From Rhodocyclaceae bacterium (GTDB taxonomy: Bacteria; Pseudomonadota; Gammaproteobacteria; Burkholderiales; Rhodocyclaceae), in the NCBI GenBank assembly GCA_008933825.1, contig WBUF01000005.1:39417-103416 (forward strand): a stretch of DNA of 64,000 nucleotides. The letters are read 5' to 3'. The position numbers and the translations under genes are program-made. Positions 1-10,434 of this stretch are shown piece by piece. The notes under the pieces are model-generated. The model did not search any database and was not told where the DNA came from. It worked only from the letters and a program-made list of their open reading frames with translations. Positions within the stretch are counted from its first letter, which is position 1. The number at the start of each line of letters is the position of its first letter.

Positions 1-488
1 GCGGTCTTGAAGCCCTGCTGCGTGTACTTCGGATTGGTCGCCGAGGGCGAGATCTGCGGGATGCCGGCTTCGGAATAGAGCTTCGAGGCCGGAATGGTGG
101 TGCCGGAGTTGAGGTGGCCGATGACGCCGTTCACCTTGGCGTCGATCAGCTTCTGCGCCACGGTGGTGCCCTGCTTCGGATCGGCCTGGTCATCCTCTCC
201 CATGAAGTCGAAGGTCACCACGGCGCCGCCGATTTCCAGCTTCTTCGCATTGGCCTCCTCGATGGCCAGGCGCGCACCGTTCTCGTTGTCCTTGCCAAGG
301 TGCGCCTGCGGGCCGGTCAGTGGCGAGACGTGGCCGATTTTCACGGTAACCGTCGGTTTGGCCGGCGGCGCGGCCGGCTGCTCGGCCTTCGGCGGCGGGG
401 GCGGTGGGGCCTCCTTGCCGCAACCGAACGCGACAAGCGATGAAGCGAGGGCTAGGCTGATCGTCTTGACAGGGAAGCGCATGGTCAT
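1..488 (-). CDS. Branched-chain amino acid-type ABC transporter substrate-binding lipoprotein (partial, C-terminus off the window)
   Basis: Only the first 162 codons lie in the window. The product starts with a short hydrophobic leader ending in FGC (Cys near residue 23) and a Pro/Ala-rich linker. The Leu/Ile/Val-binding fold then begins at VKIGHVSPLTGPQA, with later segments GARLAIEEANAKK, DDQADPKQG and GVIGHLNSGTT. This is the periplasmic binding protein of a Liv-type ABC importer. The Cys suggests lipid anchoring, although the lipobox is weak. AAGGAGA lies just upstream of ATG 488; a second in-frame ATG at 482 is also possible. Its ligand cannot be told. It is separate from the complete Liv operon at 12.8-17.5 kb, so it is a second system or an orphan receptor. 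Confidence 0.9.
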   Translation of the reverse strand, partial: MTMRFPVKTISLALASSLVAFGCGKEAPPPPPPKAEQPAAPPAKPTVTVKIGHVSPLTGPQAHLGKDNENGARLAIEEANAKKLEIGGAVVTFDFMGEDDQADPKQGTTVAQKLIDAKVNGVIGHLNSGTTIPASKLYSEAGIPQISPSATNPKYTQQGFKT

Positions 489-570
489 CGTCTCCTTCCT
501 TATAGGCAATTGTTGTTTTATGCGAGTGCGCGGGGGATTGTGCTGTCGCCCCCGGGTGATGTCAATAAAA

Positions 571-595
571 AAGCCGGCCCTCCGGCCGGCTTTTT
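571..595 (-). terminator. Rho-independent terminator after the cytochrome c gene
   Basis: A GC-rich hairpin (AAGCCGGCC / GGCCGGCTT with a short loop) is flanked by A and T runs, so it can work in both directions. It follows the cytochrome stop codon by about 15 nt and precedes the binding-protein gene on the same strand. Confidence 0.85.
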
Positions 596-611
596 CAGAT
601 CGAGCCGAGGC

Positions 612-923
612 TCACTTCATCGCGAGGATCCAGGCCACCAGTTTCTTGATGTCGGCGTCGGAAACGGCCGGGTTCGGCGGCATCGGCACGGTGCCCCACT
701 TGCCCGAGCCGCCTTTCTTGACCTTGCCCTCGAGGTCAGCGGCAGCGGCGGCGTTGCCGGCGTACTTCTTGGCGACGTCCTTGTAGGAGGGGCCGACGAC
801 TTTCTTGTCGATGGCGTGGCAGCTCATGCAGTTCTTGGCTTTCGCCAGGGCTTCGTCGGCGGAAGCCTGGCCGGCGATCAGCAGGCCGGCGCCGGCGAGC
901 AGCAGCGTTTTCAGCAGTTTCAT
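612..923 (-). CDS. Class I cytochrome c, c-551/c-552 type
   Basis: The 103-residue precursor has a signal peptide cleaved after ASA (residue 22), which gives a mature mono-haem protein of about 81 residues. The haem site is CMSCH at residues 32-36. The axial Met lies in VPMPPNP near the C-terminus, followed by the usual final helix (DADIKKLVAWIL). VGPSYKDVAKKYAG is typical of the c-551 (c8) electron carriers that supply nitrite reductase or cytochrome cd1/cbb3-type oxidases in proteobacteria. It acts in the periplasm as a soluble one-electron shuttle. ATG 923 is chosen over the longer frame because it begins the signal peptide and has AGAGGA about 9 nt upstream. A terminator follows, so it is probably monocistronic. 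Confidence 0.93.
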   Translation of the reverse strand: MKLLKTLLLAGAGLLIAGQASADEALAKAKNCMSCHAIDKKVVGPSYKDVAKKYAGNAAAAADLEGKVKKGGSGKWGTVPMPPNPAVSDADIKKLVAWILAMK

Positions 924-967
924 TGAATTAATTCCTCTTAGGCGTGGTTGGAAAATGCGCCGATACT

Positions 968-3088
<2,121 letters not shown>

Positions 3089-3113
3089 GCTCCAGTGTAG
3101 CCGCCTGCCGGAT

Positions 3114-3127
3114 ATCAGTCGACTGAT
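3114..3127. promoter_or_regulatory. Perfect 14-bp palindrome upstream of the DUF255 gene
   Basis: ATCAGTCGACTGAT is a perfect palindrome about 26 bp ahead of ATG 3088, in the 69-bp gap between the DUF255 gene and the end of the secreted-protein operon. It has the size and place of an operator. No U-tract follows, so it is not an obvious terminator. The function is inferred. Confidence 0.35.
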
Positions 3128-3157
3128 TTCGTCAACTATTCAGCCTGGAGCAAACGC

Positions 3158-4462
3158 CTATCGGCGCCTTCCCTCGCCGATGGCGTTGCAGGCGCGGATG
3201 CCGGCAGTGCCGGAGGCGCGCAACCGCTCGCAGCCGGCATAGGCTTCGCGTGAACCGCAGACATATTGCCCAGGCGCTCCGGCAGCCGGGACGCAACCGG
3301 GGATATTTGCCGCAGGCGCCGTTCTGCCGCCCTCGGGGGCGGGTACCGTCGCCGGGGACATGAGCGGCGCAGGCGGCGGGCTTTGGGAAGCAGGCGCAAC
3401 CGGGGCAGGAATGCCGCTTGCCGGCGCACCCAGCATGGGTGGGGGCGTCATCAGCTTCCCCTTGTCCGTGCCGCCGCCGCCACCGCCGCCCGGCTGCGGT
3501 GGCGGCGGCAGGGGCTGATTGGAGTCGATCTTATAATCCTTGGGTTGGTCGGACATCTTGAGAATCGGGGTTGGCACCAGTTCGATCTGACGGGTGATGC
3601 TGCAAATCTCTCCCGACCAGTCGATTGCGGTGCAGGCCTTCAAGGTCCAGTTCAGCTTGATGCTGTTCGTCCCGAAATCGAGCGGAACGACGATTTCGCC
3701 CCAATCGTTTCCCTCCATGTCGACTTTTGCCGAAATCCCGTTCCAATTCGGGTTGGGGCCGAAGTAAACATGTCCAGGGGGATGCTTTTCATTTTCGGGC
3801 AGGATCTTGCCGTTATCCCAATAGAGGCGGAATTTCTTGCTCGTCGACCTCATGAGCACGTCTTTGGCGACCCGCAGCCTGAGCTCCTGGCCCGAAGGCC
3901 TGACGGCGACCGCTCCGGATTGCTTGGCGCTGACATTCGAAGGGGGGTGAAAGAAGAAGCTGATCATCTTTTCGGCGCCTTCCTGCAGGGGATCCACGCC
4001 CTGGAAATAAACCAGGTTCGTGCAGGCTTCCGTTTTCTGGTCGGAGCCAGGAGGCTTCCACGAATAACATGCCTGGACGCTCCACTGGGTGCTGATGTTG
4101 AATTTGAGCGGGCCCGAGGCCACCCCCTGGCTGTTGAGGGTCAGCGAGCCGGGACCCGGAGCGGAGACCGACTCATGCCAACCGCTCCCTGATTGAGGGG
4201 TGCCGTATTTCAGGGCGATGGTTTTTGACTGCTTGAGGAATTCAGGCTTGGCCGTCACAACGATCTGGCTGCCGGTCGGCGCCTTGACCGTCCACACCAT
4301 GGCCGAACCGACGCTCTTCTGGGTGGCCTGCGAAAAGGAAATGCTCACCGGTTGGGCGGCTTGGGCGGCGGCAGGCCAACCGGGAAGAATTGCCCATCCA
4401 AGCAGAAACCATGACGCTTTCAGTGCGCCTGTCTTGCCGATGCCCCTCGAAATGCTCTGCAT
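3158..4462 (-). CDS. Secreted protein of unknown function with Cys-rich C-terminal module
   Basis: Not recognised. The 434-residue precursor has a signal peptide (cleavage near AQA, residue 35). It is followed by beta-rich sequence of about 300 residues that looks like two tandem sandwich-type domains (from QPVSISFSQATQ and from SGQELRLRVAKD). Then comes a Pro/Gly-rich linker (PPPPQPGGGGGGG, about 330-385) and a 49-residue C-terminal module (386-434) with four Cys: PGC, CGSREAYAGC and a last Cys after SGTAGIR. This module and the linker end are nearly the same as those of the 740-residue protein encoded just upstream. AAGGAG sits 7 nt before ATG 4462, and the preceding gene ends 13 nt away, so it is the last gene of the operon. 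Most likely periplasmic or surface-exposed. Confidence 0.85.
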   Translation of the reverse strand: MQSISRGIGKTGALKASWFLLGWAILPGWPAAAQAAQPVSISFSQATQKSVGSAMVWTVKAPTGSQIVVTAKPEFLKQSKTIALKYGTPQSGSGWHESVSAPGPGSLTLNSQGVASGPLKFNISTQWSVQACYSWKPPGSDQKTEACTNLVYFQGVDPLQEGAEKMISFFFHPPSNVSAKQSGAVAVRPSGQELRLRVAKDVLMRSTSKKFRLYWDNGKILPENEKHPPGHVYFGPNPNWNGISAKVDMEGNDWGEIVVPLDFGTNSIKLNWTLKACTAIDWSGEICSITRQIELVPTPILKMSDQPKDYKIDSNQPLPPPPQPGGGGGGGTDKGKLMTPPPMLGAPASGIPAPVAPASQSPPPAPLMSPATVPAPEGGRTAPAANIPGCVPAAGAPGQYVCGSREAYAGCERLRASGTAGIRACNAIGEGRRR

Positions 4463-4475
4463 GGCGTTCTCCTTT

Positions 4476-6698
4476 CTATCGCGAACGGGCGCCCGAAATG
4501 CCGCAGTGTCGTATTCCCGCCGTTCCCGACGTGCGCAGCCGCTCGCAGCCGGCATAGGCCTCGCGCGAGCCGCAGGCATATTGTTCGGGTGCGCCCGGCA
4601 CGGGCGTGCAGCCGGGCACGCTTGCGGCGGGCGCCCTGCGGCCTGCATCGCCGGGGAGCGGCGCAATGCCCGGCGGCGGGGAGGCTCCCGGCGTGGGTGC
4701 GGTTGCCGGAGCGGCGGGAGCAAGCACCGGGGGCGGCGCCATGGGCGGCGGCGCGCTCATGATCGGCGCCTTGAGCTCCTGCTCCTTGGTGATCTCAAGC
4801 AGGAATAATCGGCAAGGCGCATCCGCGCCGTCCAGATGGGGGTCGACCGGACAGACGGGCAGGTTGATCCCGGGGTGGGCGGCGAACTCTCCGCCCTGGC
4901 AACCGATCTTCAGGCTGTCCGGTTCCCCGGTCTTGCAACTGCCGCCGCCTGCGCTCGATTTCGCCTTGGCGTCGCCGTAGCCCGGTTTGGTGCCGATCGG
5001 CCCTCCCCCGCCGTTGAGCTGGTTGCGGATGGCCGAAGCCTCGCCTTCCAGCTTGACGAACTCGGCCAGACCGGCGGCATCGCCCTTGCACTTCACGGTA
5101 GCGCCGGGGTGACTTGCCGTCACCTTGGCCAGCAAGTCCTTGCACTTGTCGATCTTCCACGGCCGGCTGCAGACGATGTTCCTTTCCAGCTGCGCGCAAC
5201 TGCCCAGGGTGCCGTCCTTTTTCGGGCAGGGCACGGCTTTCGTTTCATCGACGATCTTGCAGCGCTTCGTGCCGAGCTGCTTGAGCAGCTCATCGGCTAA
5301 AGCGGCGTCGGCTTTCTTCTGGTCGAGCGTGCAGGGCAGCTTGCCGTCGAATGCGCCCGTGCAGGCGTCGAAGCCCTCGTAGGTCGCGCAGGCGATCTTC
5401 GGTTCGCTGGCCAAGCCGGCTTGCTTGCAGCCCAGGGCCTCGAGCTTCTTGACGCTTTCCGCCACCTGCTTCTGCGCCGCGGCGTACTCGGCGGCGAACT
5501 TGTCCGCCGGCGCCTTGCAGACGAACGCCCAGGCGGTGACCGGCGGCTGCTTCGACGAAGGCGGGAAGGGGAATTTGGCCTTCATGGCGTTCGTGCACTG
5601 CTGCTGGAACTGCTTCTTGCGGTCCAAGGCGGCGGCCTTGCCCCAGTCTCCCGGCGCCGACTGCTTTGCCACTTTCGGGGCCTCCTCGCTGGCATAGACC
5701 TGCGCCGCCGCCGTCATGGCGGCGGCGATTTTCTGCACCTCCTTGCCGAACACCGCAAGCATGCCCTTGCAGACCTTTTCCGCATCCTCCTCCCAGTGAT
5801 CGTGATCGTCGTAATACGTCTTGCATTTGTGATAGACGGGTTTGGTGTGCATTTCCCACAGGCCCTTGCCCGACGGGTACTTGCAGGAGCCGCCGGAGTC
5901 GAGGCAGACCCAGGTGCCATAGTGGTATCCGGGCCGCCAGTACTTCGCGTAGTAGTCGTCGTAGGGCATGAAATCGTTGCCGCCGGTGAGGAGGTCCAAC
6001 GCCTCGTCGACCCCTTCGACGGCCAGGTTGGCCGCCGCCTCGGCCAGTTTCATCGCGCCGCTGAGGATCTTGCCGACGACACTGCAACCGAGGTCCTTCA
6101 GCACGGCGGAGCCGGCCGGCAGGGCGCTGTCCGGGATCAGTTCGCAGACGGTGCTCGGGCCGAATTCGGCGAGGAGAACCTTGACCAGGCCGGGCACTTC
6201 CCCGCTCTTCAGCCTGTCCAGCACCTCCTTGACCAGGCTGGCCTTGTGCTCGATGACATAGCCGATCACCGGGCAGCCGAAACTCTTCACGCCCGGCGGC
6301 ACGAACACGGCGCAGACCACCGCCCGCGCAACATAGGGACCGCCCTTGCCGATGACCACGTCCCACTTTTCGTCCTTCGCCGCGAGCACGATCTCGTGGA
6401 CGAGCTTCACGTCGGGGCTGTCGGGATCGAAAGGCATTTTTTTCTTCGCCTCTTCCAGCGTCTGCCCCTTGGCTTCCGCGGCCGACGGACCGACAAACGA
6501 CTTGATGCACGATTCGGCGTTTCCACCGGTATCGATCAGGCAGACGACGAAGGGCTTGGCCGGCTTCAACGCCGGAGCCATCTCCTGGAGGACGATGTCG
6601 AGGATCGTGCTGACCGTCGGGTCGATGGCCCGGGCGGGAAGCGATGGCAGGCACAGGGCGAGCGCCAGGAGAAAGGAAGAAACAAGACGGGTTTTCAT
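4476..6698 (-). CDS. Large secreted Cys-rich protein of unknown function
   Basis: Not recognised. The 740-residue precursor has a clear signal peptide ending ARA (residue 24). The first 230 residues are helical and Ala/Lys-rich, with Cys pairs such as VCLIDTGGNAESC. An aromatic, His/Asp-rich patch follows near residue 250 (YDDYYAKYWRPGYHYG, YYDDHDHWEED). Then come a long helical Lys/Ala region with scattered Cys, a Pro-rich linker and the shared C-terminal module at 693-740 (PGC, CGSREAYAGCERLR, SGTAGIR, Cys). More than 25 Cys residues imply disulfides and an extracytoplasmic place. It starts 7 nt after the stop of the 139-residue gene with no strong Shine-Dalgarno site, so translational coupling is likely. 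Confidence 0.85.
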   Translation of the reverse strand: MKTRLVSSFLLALALCLPSLPARAIDPTVSTILDIVLQEMAPALKPAKPFVVCLIDTGGNAESCIKSFVGPSAAEAKGQTLEEAKKKMPFDPDSPDVKLVHEIVLAAKDEKWDVVIGKGGPYVARAVVCAVFVPPGVKSFGCPVIGYVIEHKASLVKEVLDRLKSGEVPGLVKVLLAEFGPSTVCELIPDSALPAGSAVLKDLGCSVVGKILSGAMKLAEAAANLAVEGVDEALDLLTGGNDFMPYDDYYAKYWRPGYHYGTWVCLDSGGSCKYPSGKGLWEMHTKPVYHKCKTYYDDHDHWEEDAEKVCKGMLAVFGKEVQKIAAAMTAAAQVYASEEAPKVAKQSAPGDWGKAAALDRKKQFQQQCTNAMKAKFPFPPSSKQPPVTAWAFVCKAPADKFAAEYAAAQKQVAESVKKLEALGCKQAGLASEPKIACATYEGFDACTGAFDGKLPCTLDQKKADAALADELLKQLGTKRCKIVDETKAVPCPKKDGTLGSCAQLERNIVCSRPWKIDKCKDLLAKVTASHPGATVKCKGDAAGLAEFVKLEGEASAIRNQLNGGGGPIGTKPGYGDAKAKSSAGGGSCKTGEPDSLKIGCQGGEFAAHPGINLPVCPVDPHLDGADAPCRLFLLEITKEQELKAPIMSAPPPMAPPPVLAPAAPATAPTPGASPPPGIAPLPGDAGRRAPAASVPGCTPVPGAPEQYACGSREAYAGCERLRTSGTAGIRHCGISGARSR

Positions 6699-6705
6699 CG
6701 CTGGA

Positions 6706-7125
6706 TCAGAACGAGCCCTTGGTCTCGATCACCAGCGGCGTGCCCGCCTTTGCCTTGAACAGTGCCGTCGATGCGTTGTAGTCGGGCACCCCGACCCCGC
6801 CGTTCGACACCACCAATTCGACGGCGCATTTCCAGCCGGCGGCGTCCGCGGCGTAGCCCGGAAGGGTCAGATCGACCGGCACGGAAACCGGAGGCCCGGA
6901 GTACTGCCCGCCGGTGACGGGAACATCGACGAACTTGACCGCCACGACGAAATCGTCCTTCTTGAGAACCCAGCAGGTGACGCGGGCCTTGGCTATCTCG
7001 GGAGGCAGGTTGTCGAGTTTGAGAGGCACTTGAAATGTCACGATCGGCGCCGCGCGGGCGACGCCAGTCAGGGCCTGAAAAGCCATCAAGGCGGGGGCGA
7101 GCATGAACAGGAACCTGGGTTTCAT
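6706..7125 (-). CDS. Small secreted beta-rich protein of unknown function
   Basis: Not recognised. The 139-residue precursor has a signal peptide ending ARA (residue 25). The mature part of about 114 residues is rich in beta-forming sequence (IVTFQVPLKLDNLP, VAVKFVDVPVTGG, CAVELVVSNGG) and has two Cys (TCWV and KCAV), which may form one disulfide. This suggests a small immunoglobulin-like or similar sandwich domain. GGGAGGA lies about 5 nt before ATG 7125. It is fourth of six exported products in the operon and just ahead of the 740-residue protein. Confidence 0.8.
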   Translation of the reverse strand: MKPRFLFMLAPALMAFQALTGVARAAPIVTFQVPLKLDNLPPEIAKARVTCWVLKKDDFVVAVKFVDVPVTGGQYSGPPVSVPVDLTLPGYAADAAGWKCAVELVVSNGGVGVPDYNASTALFKAKAGTPLVIETKGSF

Positions 7126-7171
7126 TTCATCCTCCCGGATCGACCAGTCGAGCTGAATGTCAGGCGGCCCG

Positions 7172-7627
7172 TCATTGGGCAGCCCCCGTTGCCATGAGCG
7201 GCCCTGTCGTCACCGTCGCGGGCAAGGCAACCGAAATCGCACCCATCCCGCTCGCGACCAGTGCCCCGGTCGCGATGGTTTCCGGCAGGCGCTTGTTCAG
7301 GGCGCCTATTCCCGTCACCGTCAGCAAACCCGTGTTGACCTGGCCGGGCAGCGGCCCGCTGTTTGGCGATAGGCCGGGAGGAGGTTGCAATGGCGGCATG
7401 ATCATTGAACCGGATGCCGGGGGCGACATCGTGCGCATGTTGTTCGGCGGCATGCGCGTCGTTGCCGGAGGGGTGCTCGTGCCCGGCACGATCCGCGACG
7501 GCGCCTGGCTTGCGGGCCGCCTGTCGATGTTTGCCGCGCGCTCCTCGTCCGTCTTGTCCGTATTGCGCGCCTGAACGAGATTGCCCGCGGCCAGGACAGA
7601 TACGATCGGGACAAGACAAAGACGCAT
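7172..7627 (-). CDS. Exported protein with 21-residue repeats
   Basis: Not recognised. The 151-residue precursor has a short leader (cleavage near VQA, residue 20) and a charged, Pro/Met-rich middle (MPPNNMRTMSPP). Its C-terminal third is built from 2.6 copies of a 21-residue unit. Unit one starts VNTGLLTVTGIGALN, unit two IATGALVASGMGAIS and the partial third VTTGPLMATG. The constant pattern is TG-L-x-x-(T/S)G-x-GA...LP-x-T, which looks like stacked beta-strands. It starts 17 nt after the NTF2-like gene. The Shine-Dalgarno site is poor, so the exact start is uncertain. There is an open frame on the opposite strand, but only this frame carries a signal peptide and fits the operon. Confidence 0.65.
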   Translation of the reverse strand: MRLCLVPIVSVLAAGNLVQARNTDKTDEERAANIDRRPASQAPSRIVPGTSTPPATTRMPPNNMRTMSPPASGSMIMPPLQPPPGLSPNSGPLPGQVNTGLLTVTGIGALNKRLPETIATGALVASGMGAISVALPATVTTGPLMATGAAQ

Positions 7628-7644
7628 GCCGATGGCTCGGGTTG

Positions 7645-8487
7645 TTACCTGATGACAACGGAGCGCATCAGCGTCGCCGGCGGCCGGTTGGCGCCGGGGT
7701 TGGCGTCGACGTGGCGAAAAGTCAGTGTCGCCGGCACGGCGGCAGCGTTGACTTCAACGATGCTGCTGCCCGGAACCGGCGCAATGAATTCTCGGCAGAC
7801 GGGCAAGGTCGGCCGCCTGAAGCGGCCCGGCGAGACAGCGGTGAGAACGATGCCTTCGCGGTCGCCCTGGCTGGTCGCAAGCTCGACCGTCACGCTGGCA
7901 AGGCCCGCCAGGTCCGGGTCGACCAGTTCGATGCCCAACGGCACCACTCCGCCCGGACAGGGTGCAAGGCTGACCAGGGGCAGGGCCGACGGCATGACTG
8001 TCAGGGTCGCCAGCGCCCCCGCTTCGCTGGCGAACGGGTTGTCGCCGGACACTGCCGCCAGCCGCCAGCCGTCCCGGGCGCGGTGCATGAGGAAGGTGCT
8101 GCGCCCGGTGAACAGGCCGGGGGTGAAGTCGGCGACGCCGAAGAAGCGTTTCTCCCAGGCGGCCTGGATCATCGTCACGTCCGGCCCTGCCGTGACGTTG
8201 GCCTCGAAGAGATGCAGGCGGATCTGCTTCAGGTTACCCGTGTCGCGGCGCATGCCGTCGAGGAAGCGCTGGTAGCCGATCATGGCCGGGTCGAGGCGCG
8301 CCTGGATGGTGCCGATGTCGCCGCTCTCGTAGGCGCGGATGATCTCGTCGAGGGCGTTGCGCGCCGCCTTCATGTCCTCGAAGCCGGCGACCTGGGACTT
8401 CTGTTCCGTTGCCGGGGCCTGGGCGATGGCCGGCGCCGTCGGCAGACCGGCGAGCAGCAGCAGGGCAATGGCAAGGGCAGGTCTCAT
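7645..8487 (-). CDS. Exported protein with an NTF2/SnoaL-like domain
   Basis: The precursor of about 280 residues has a signal peptide ending AIA. The first domain of the mature protein resembles the NTF2-like/SnoaL cone fold: an acidic helix (ARNALDEIIRAYESGDI), a second helix ending in GNLKQIRL, and strands around VTMIQAAWEKRFF and GRSTFLMHRARDGWRLAAVSG. The second half (from LATLTVMPSALP) is beta-rich with two Cys and may be a separate domain that binds a partner. No catalytic residues can be assigned. The reading frame extends to ATG 8505, but the hydrophobic leader starts at 8487. It carries a copy of the dispersed 24-bp word at 7717-7740. Confidence 0.75.
   Translation of the reverse strand: MRPALAIALLLLAGLPTAPAIAQAPATEQKSQVAGFEDMKAARNALDEIIRAYESGDIGTIQARLDPAMIGYQRFLDGMRRDTGNLKQIRLHLFEANVTAGPDVTMIQAAWEKRFFGVADFTPGLFTGRSTFLMHRARDGWRLAAVSGDNPFASEAGALATLTVMPSALPLVSLAPCPGGVVPLGIELVDPDLAGLASVTVELATSQGDREGIVLTAVSPGRFRRPTLPVCREFIAPVPGSSIVEVNAAAVPATLTFRHVDANPGANRPPATLMRSVVIR
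7717..7740 (-). repeat. Dispersed 24-bp word, copy 2
   Basis: On the minus strand it reads GCCGTGCCGGCGACA then CTGACTTTT. It lies in sense orientation inside the NTF2-like gene and is read as AVPATLTF. Confidence 0.75.
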
Positions 8488-8547
8488 GGGCGCACCGGTC
8501 GGCATGTTCGATTAACGCCGCGGGCAGGGCCGCGGCTGACAAGGAAT

Positions 8548-10305
8548 TCAGAACGCATAGCTCAGCTGTACGCCGGCGGTCTTGTCGCGGTAGGCGATGG
8601 CGGGTTGTTCCTGATAGCTGCTCAGGGCGCGCAGGTAGAGCCGGATGCCGCCGCGCTGGCCCAGCGCCCGCCCGGCGTCGAGCTGGTACCAGTGCTGCCG
8701 CAGTGTGCCGCCGGTGGCGTCGTGGCCGCGGCTGCCGCCGAGGATGCCGGACAGGCGCCCCCACTGGCTGCGCTCGCCCATCACCACCAGGTTGAGGGTG
8801 TTGAGGGTGGCGCTCGTCCCGTTTTCCAGATGCTGGCGCTGGAAGCTGCCCGAGGCGGTGGCGTTGAGCATCCATGAGGCCGGCGCCACCTCGGTGGCAT
8901 CGCTCCAGTTGCGGCCATAGACCACGCTCCAGGTGTCGCTGCGGCTGTCGGTGCCGGCAACGCTGTTCGACAGCTTGGCGTTCTGGTAACCGAGCGAGGT
9001 ATTCCAGGCCGGGCGCACGTAGCTCAGGCTGGCGCCCTGGTTGGCGTTGCGGTTGCTGCCGCCCGCGTTGCTCTTGCCGTGCGATTCGCCGACGCTGAGG
9101 CTCAGGCCCAGGCCCGGCACGTCGGCGAAGGTAAACTGGGCGCGCAGATTGGCGGCCTCGGTCTTGCCGACGAAGGGGGTGTAGGGAGTCACCGGCGTCG
9201 GCGGGATGGTCGCCGGCGGCGGCGGCACCGGCGGCGCGGCCATTTGGTTTTCGGAGCGGCGCAGGTCGCCGGTCAGGCTCATCCACTGGGCGGCCTGCCA
9301 GTTGGCGTTGGCGTAGCTCTCGCGGATGCCGGCGCCGGCCAGGCCCGAGAGGCTGGCGTAGTAGCGCCCCAGATCGTGGTGGCCCGCGCGCAGGCCCAGC
9401 TTGTCGCCCTGCCAGCCGCCGTCGACGATCAGGGCCCGGTCGCGATGGCCGTCCAGCCCTTTTTCGCCGTAGCGGCTGAGCCCGCCTTCCGCCTGAAGGT
9501 AATACCGCCCCTCGCGCCAGTTCAGCCCGGCGGTGGCGGTATGGCCCGACGAGGGCACCAGCGCCAGGGCATTGGCGCCGACCGAGTCGCCGTCCTCGCG
9601 GTAGCCCTGTACCGTGGCATAGGCCTGCAGGTTCTGGCCGAAGGGTGATTCCGCCTTCAAGGCATAGGCGTTCTTGAGGAACATGCGGCGCCGGCCCTGG
9701 TCGGCCAGCGCCTCCCAGCTCTCGGCGACGACGCCGGCCGAGGCCGACACCAGGGTCTGGCCGAAGTAGCGCTGCGCCAGCAGGCCGCGCAGCGGCAGGT
9801 TGGCGCCCAGCGAGGAGTGATTCACCGCCACGTCGCCGAAAGCGACGCGATAGCCCAGCCCGGCGCGGCCGGCGCTGAGGGTGTTGATCTGGGAATTACC
9901 CAGCAGGATGGCGGAAGGATCGTCGGTCTGGGTCAGGGCGAACTGCGCCCAGGCCACATCGCCCTCGGGCGCCGTCCCGCGCAGATCGCTCTGCAGGCCG
10001 ATGCGGTGGTAGTGGCCGCCGCTGTACGGCGTCAGCGTCGCGCCGCCGCTGGCGCTGCGCGAATAGAAATCGAGCGTGGCGCCGCCATGCCATTCGATCT
10101 TCGTGGCGCCGTCCTCACCGGCGACCAGCTCGGGCGCGGCTCCGCCCGCGGCCTGGGCGAACTGGGCCAGCACGGTGGCGTTGTCCTCGAGGCGTTCGGC
10201 GGCGCAGACGGGAGGAATCGAAAGGGCAAGCAGGGCCAGCGGCAGCGCTGTTTCGCACCATGCCGGCCGGTTCTTTCCCCTTGCTTTTCGTGAACGCAGA
10301 TTCAC
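8548..10305 (-). CDS. Outer-membrane beta-barrel protein
   Basis: The 585-residue precursor has a signal peptide ending CAA (about residue 36). It shows the alternating hydrophobic/aromatic pattern of a large porin-like barrel (ATLDFYSRSASGGATL, GLGYRVAFGDVAVNHSS, NTSLGYQNAKLSNSVAG). The last strand ends in AGVQLSYAF, a C-terminal Phe typical of BAM-inserted barrels. There is no plug domain or TonB box, so it is not a TonB receptor. The PPVPPPPATIPPTP loop near residue 355 is probably exposed. The start is GTG 10305 with GGAGGGG 4 nt upstream. It is first in the operon of exported proteins, which suggests that it anchors or exports the others. Family assignment beyond barrel is not possible by eye. 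Confidence 0.88.
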   Translation of the reverse strand: MNLRSRKARGKNRPAWCETALPLALLALSIPPVCAAERLEDNATVLAQFAQAAGGAAPELVAGEDGATKIEWHGGATLDFYSRSASGGATLTPYSGGHYHRIGLQSDLRGTAPEGDVAWAQFALTQTDDPSAILLGNSQINTLSAGRAGLGYRVAFGDVAVNHSSLGANLPLRGLLAQRYFGQTLVSASAGVVAESWEALADQGRRRMFLKNAYALKAESPFGQNLQAYATVQGYREDGDSVGANALALVPSSGHTATAGLNWREGRYYLQAEGGLSRYGEKGLDGHRDRALIVDGGWQGDKLGLRAGHHDLGRYYASLSGLAGAGIRESYANANWQAAQWMSLTGDLRRSENQMAAPPVPPPPATIPPTPVTPYTPFVGKTEAANLRAQFTFADVPGLGLSLSVGESHGKSNAGGSNRNANQGASLSYVRPAWNTSLGYQNAKLSNSVAGTDSRSDTWSVVYGRNWSDATEVAPASWMLNATASGSFQRQHLENGTSATLNTLNLVVMGERSQWGRLSGILGGSRGHDATGGTLRQHWYQLDAGRALGQRGGIRLYLRALSSYQEQPAIAYRDKTAGVQLSYAF

Positions 10306-10434
10306 GATCCCCTCCGCAGCGACGCACCGCGCGAGCTGGCCTGCGGGCGGCTGCGCTCCGGGCGCGCCGTCTTTTGGCCGGTAAATGCCGCCATGCTAGA
10401 CCTGCGGCATGGCTCCGGCAAGCGGAGTTGTTGC

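Noticed and set aside
3400..10300. The exported-protein operon as a TonB-receptor or Sus-like uptake system
   Set aside because: The barrel has no plug domain or TonB box, and no SusD-like or lipoprotein partner is present.
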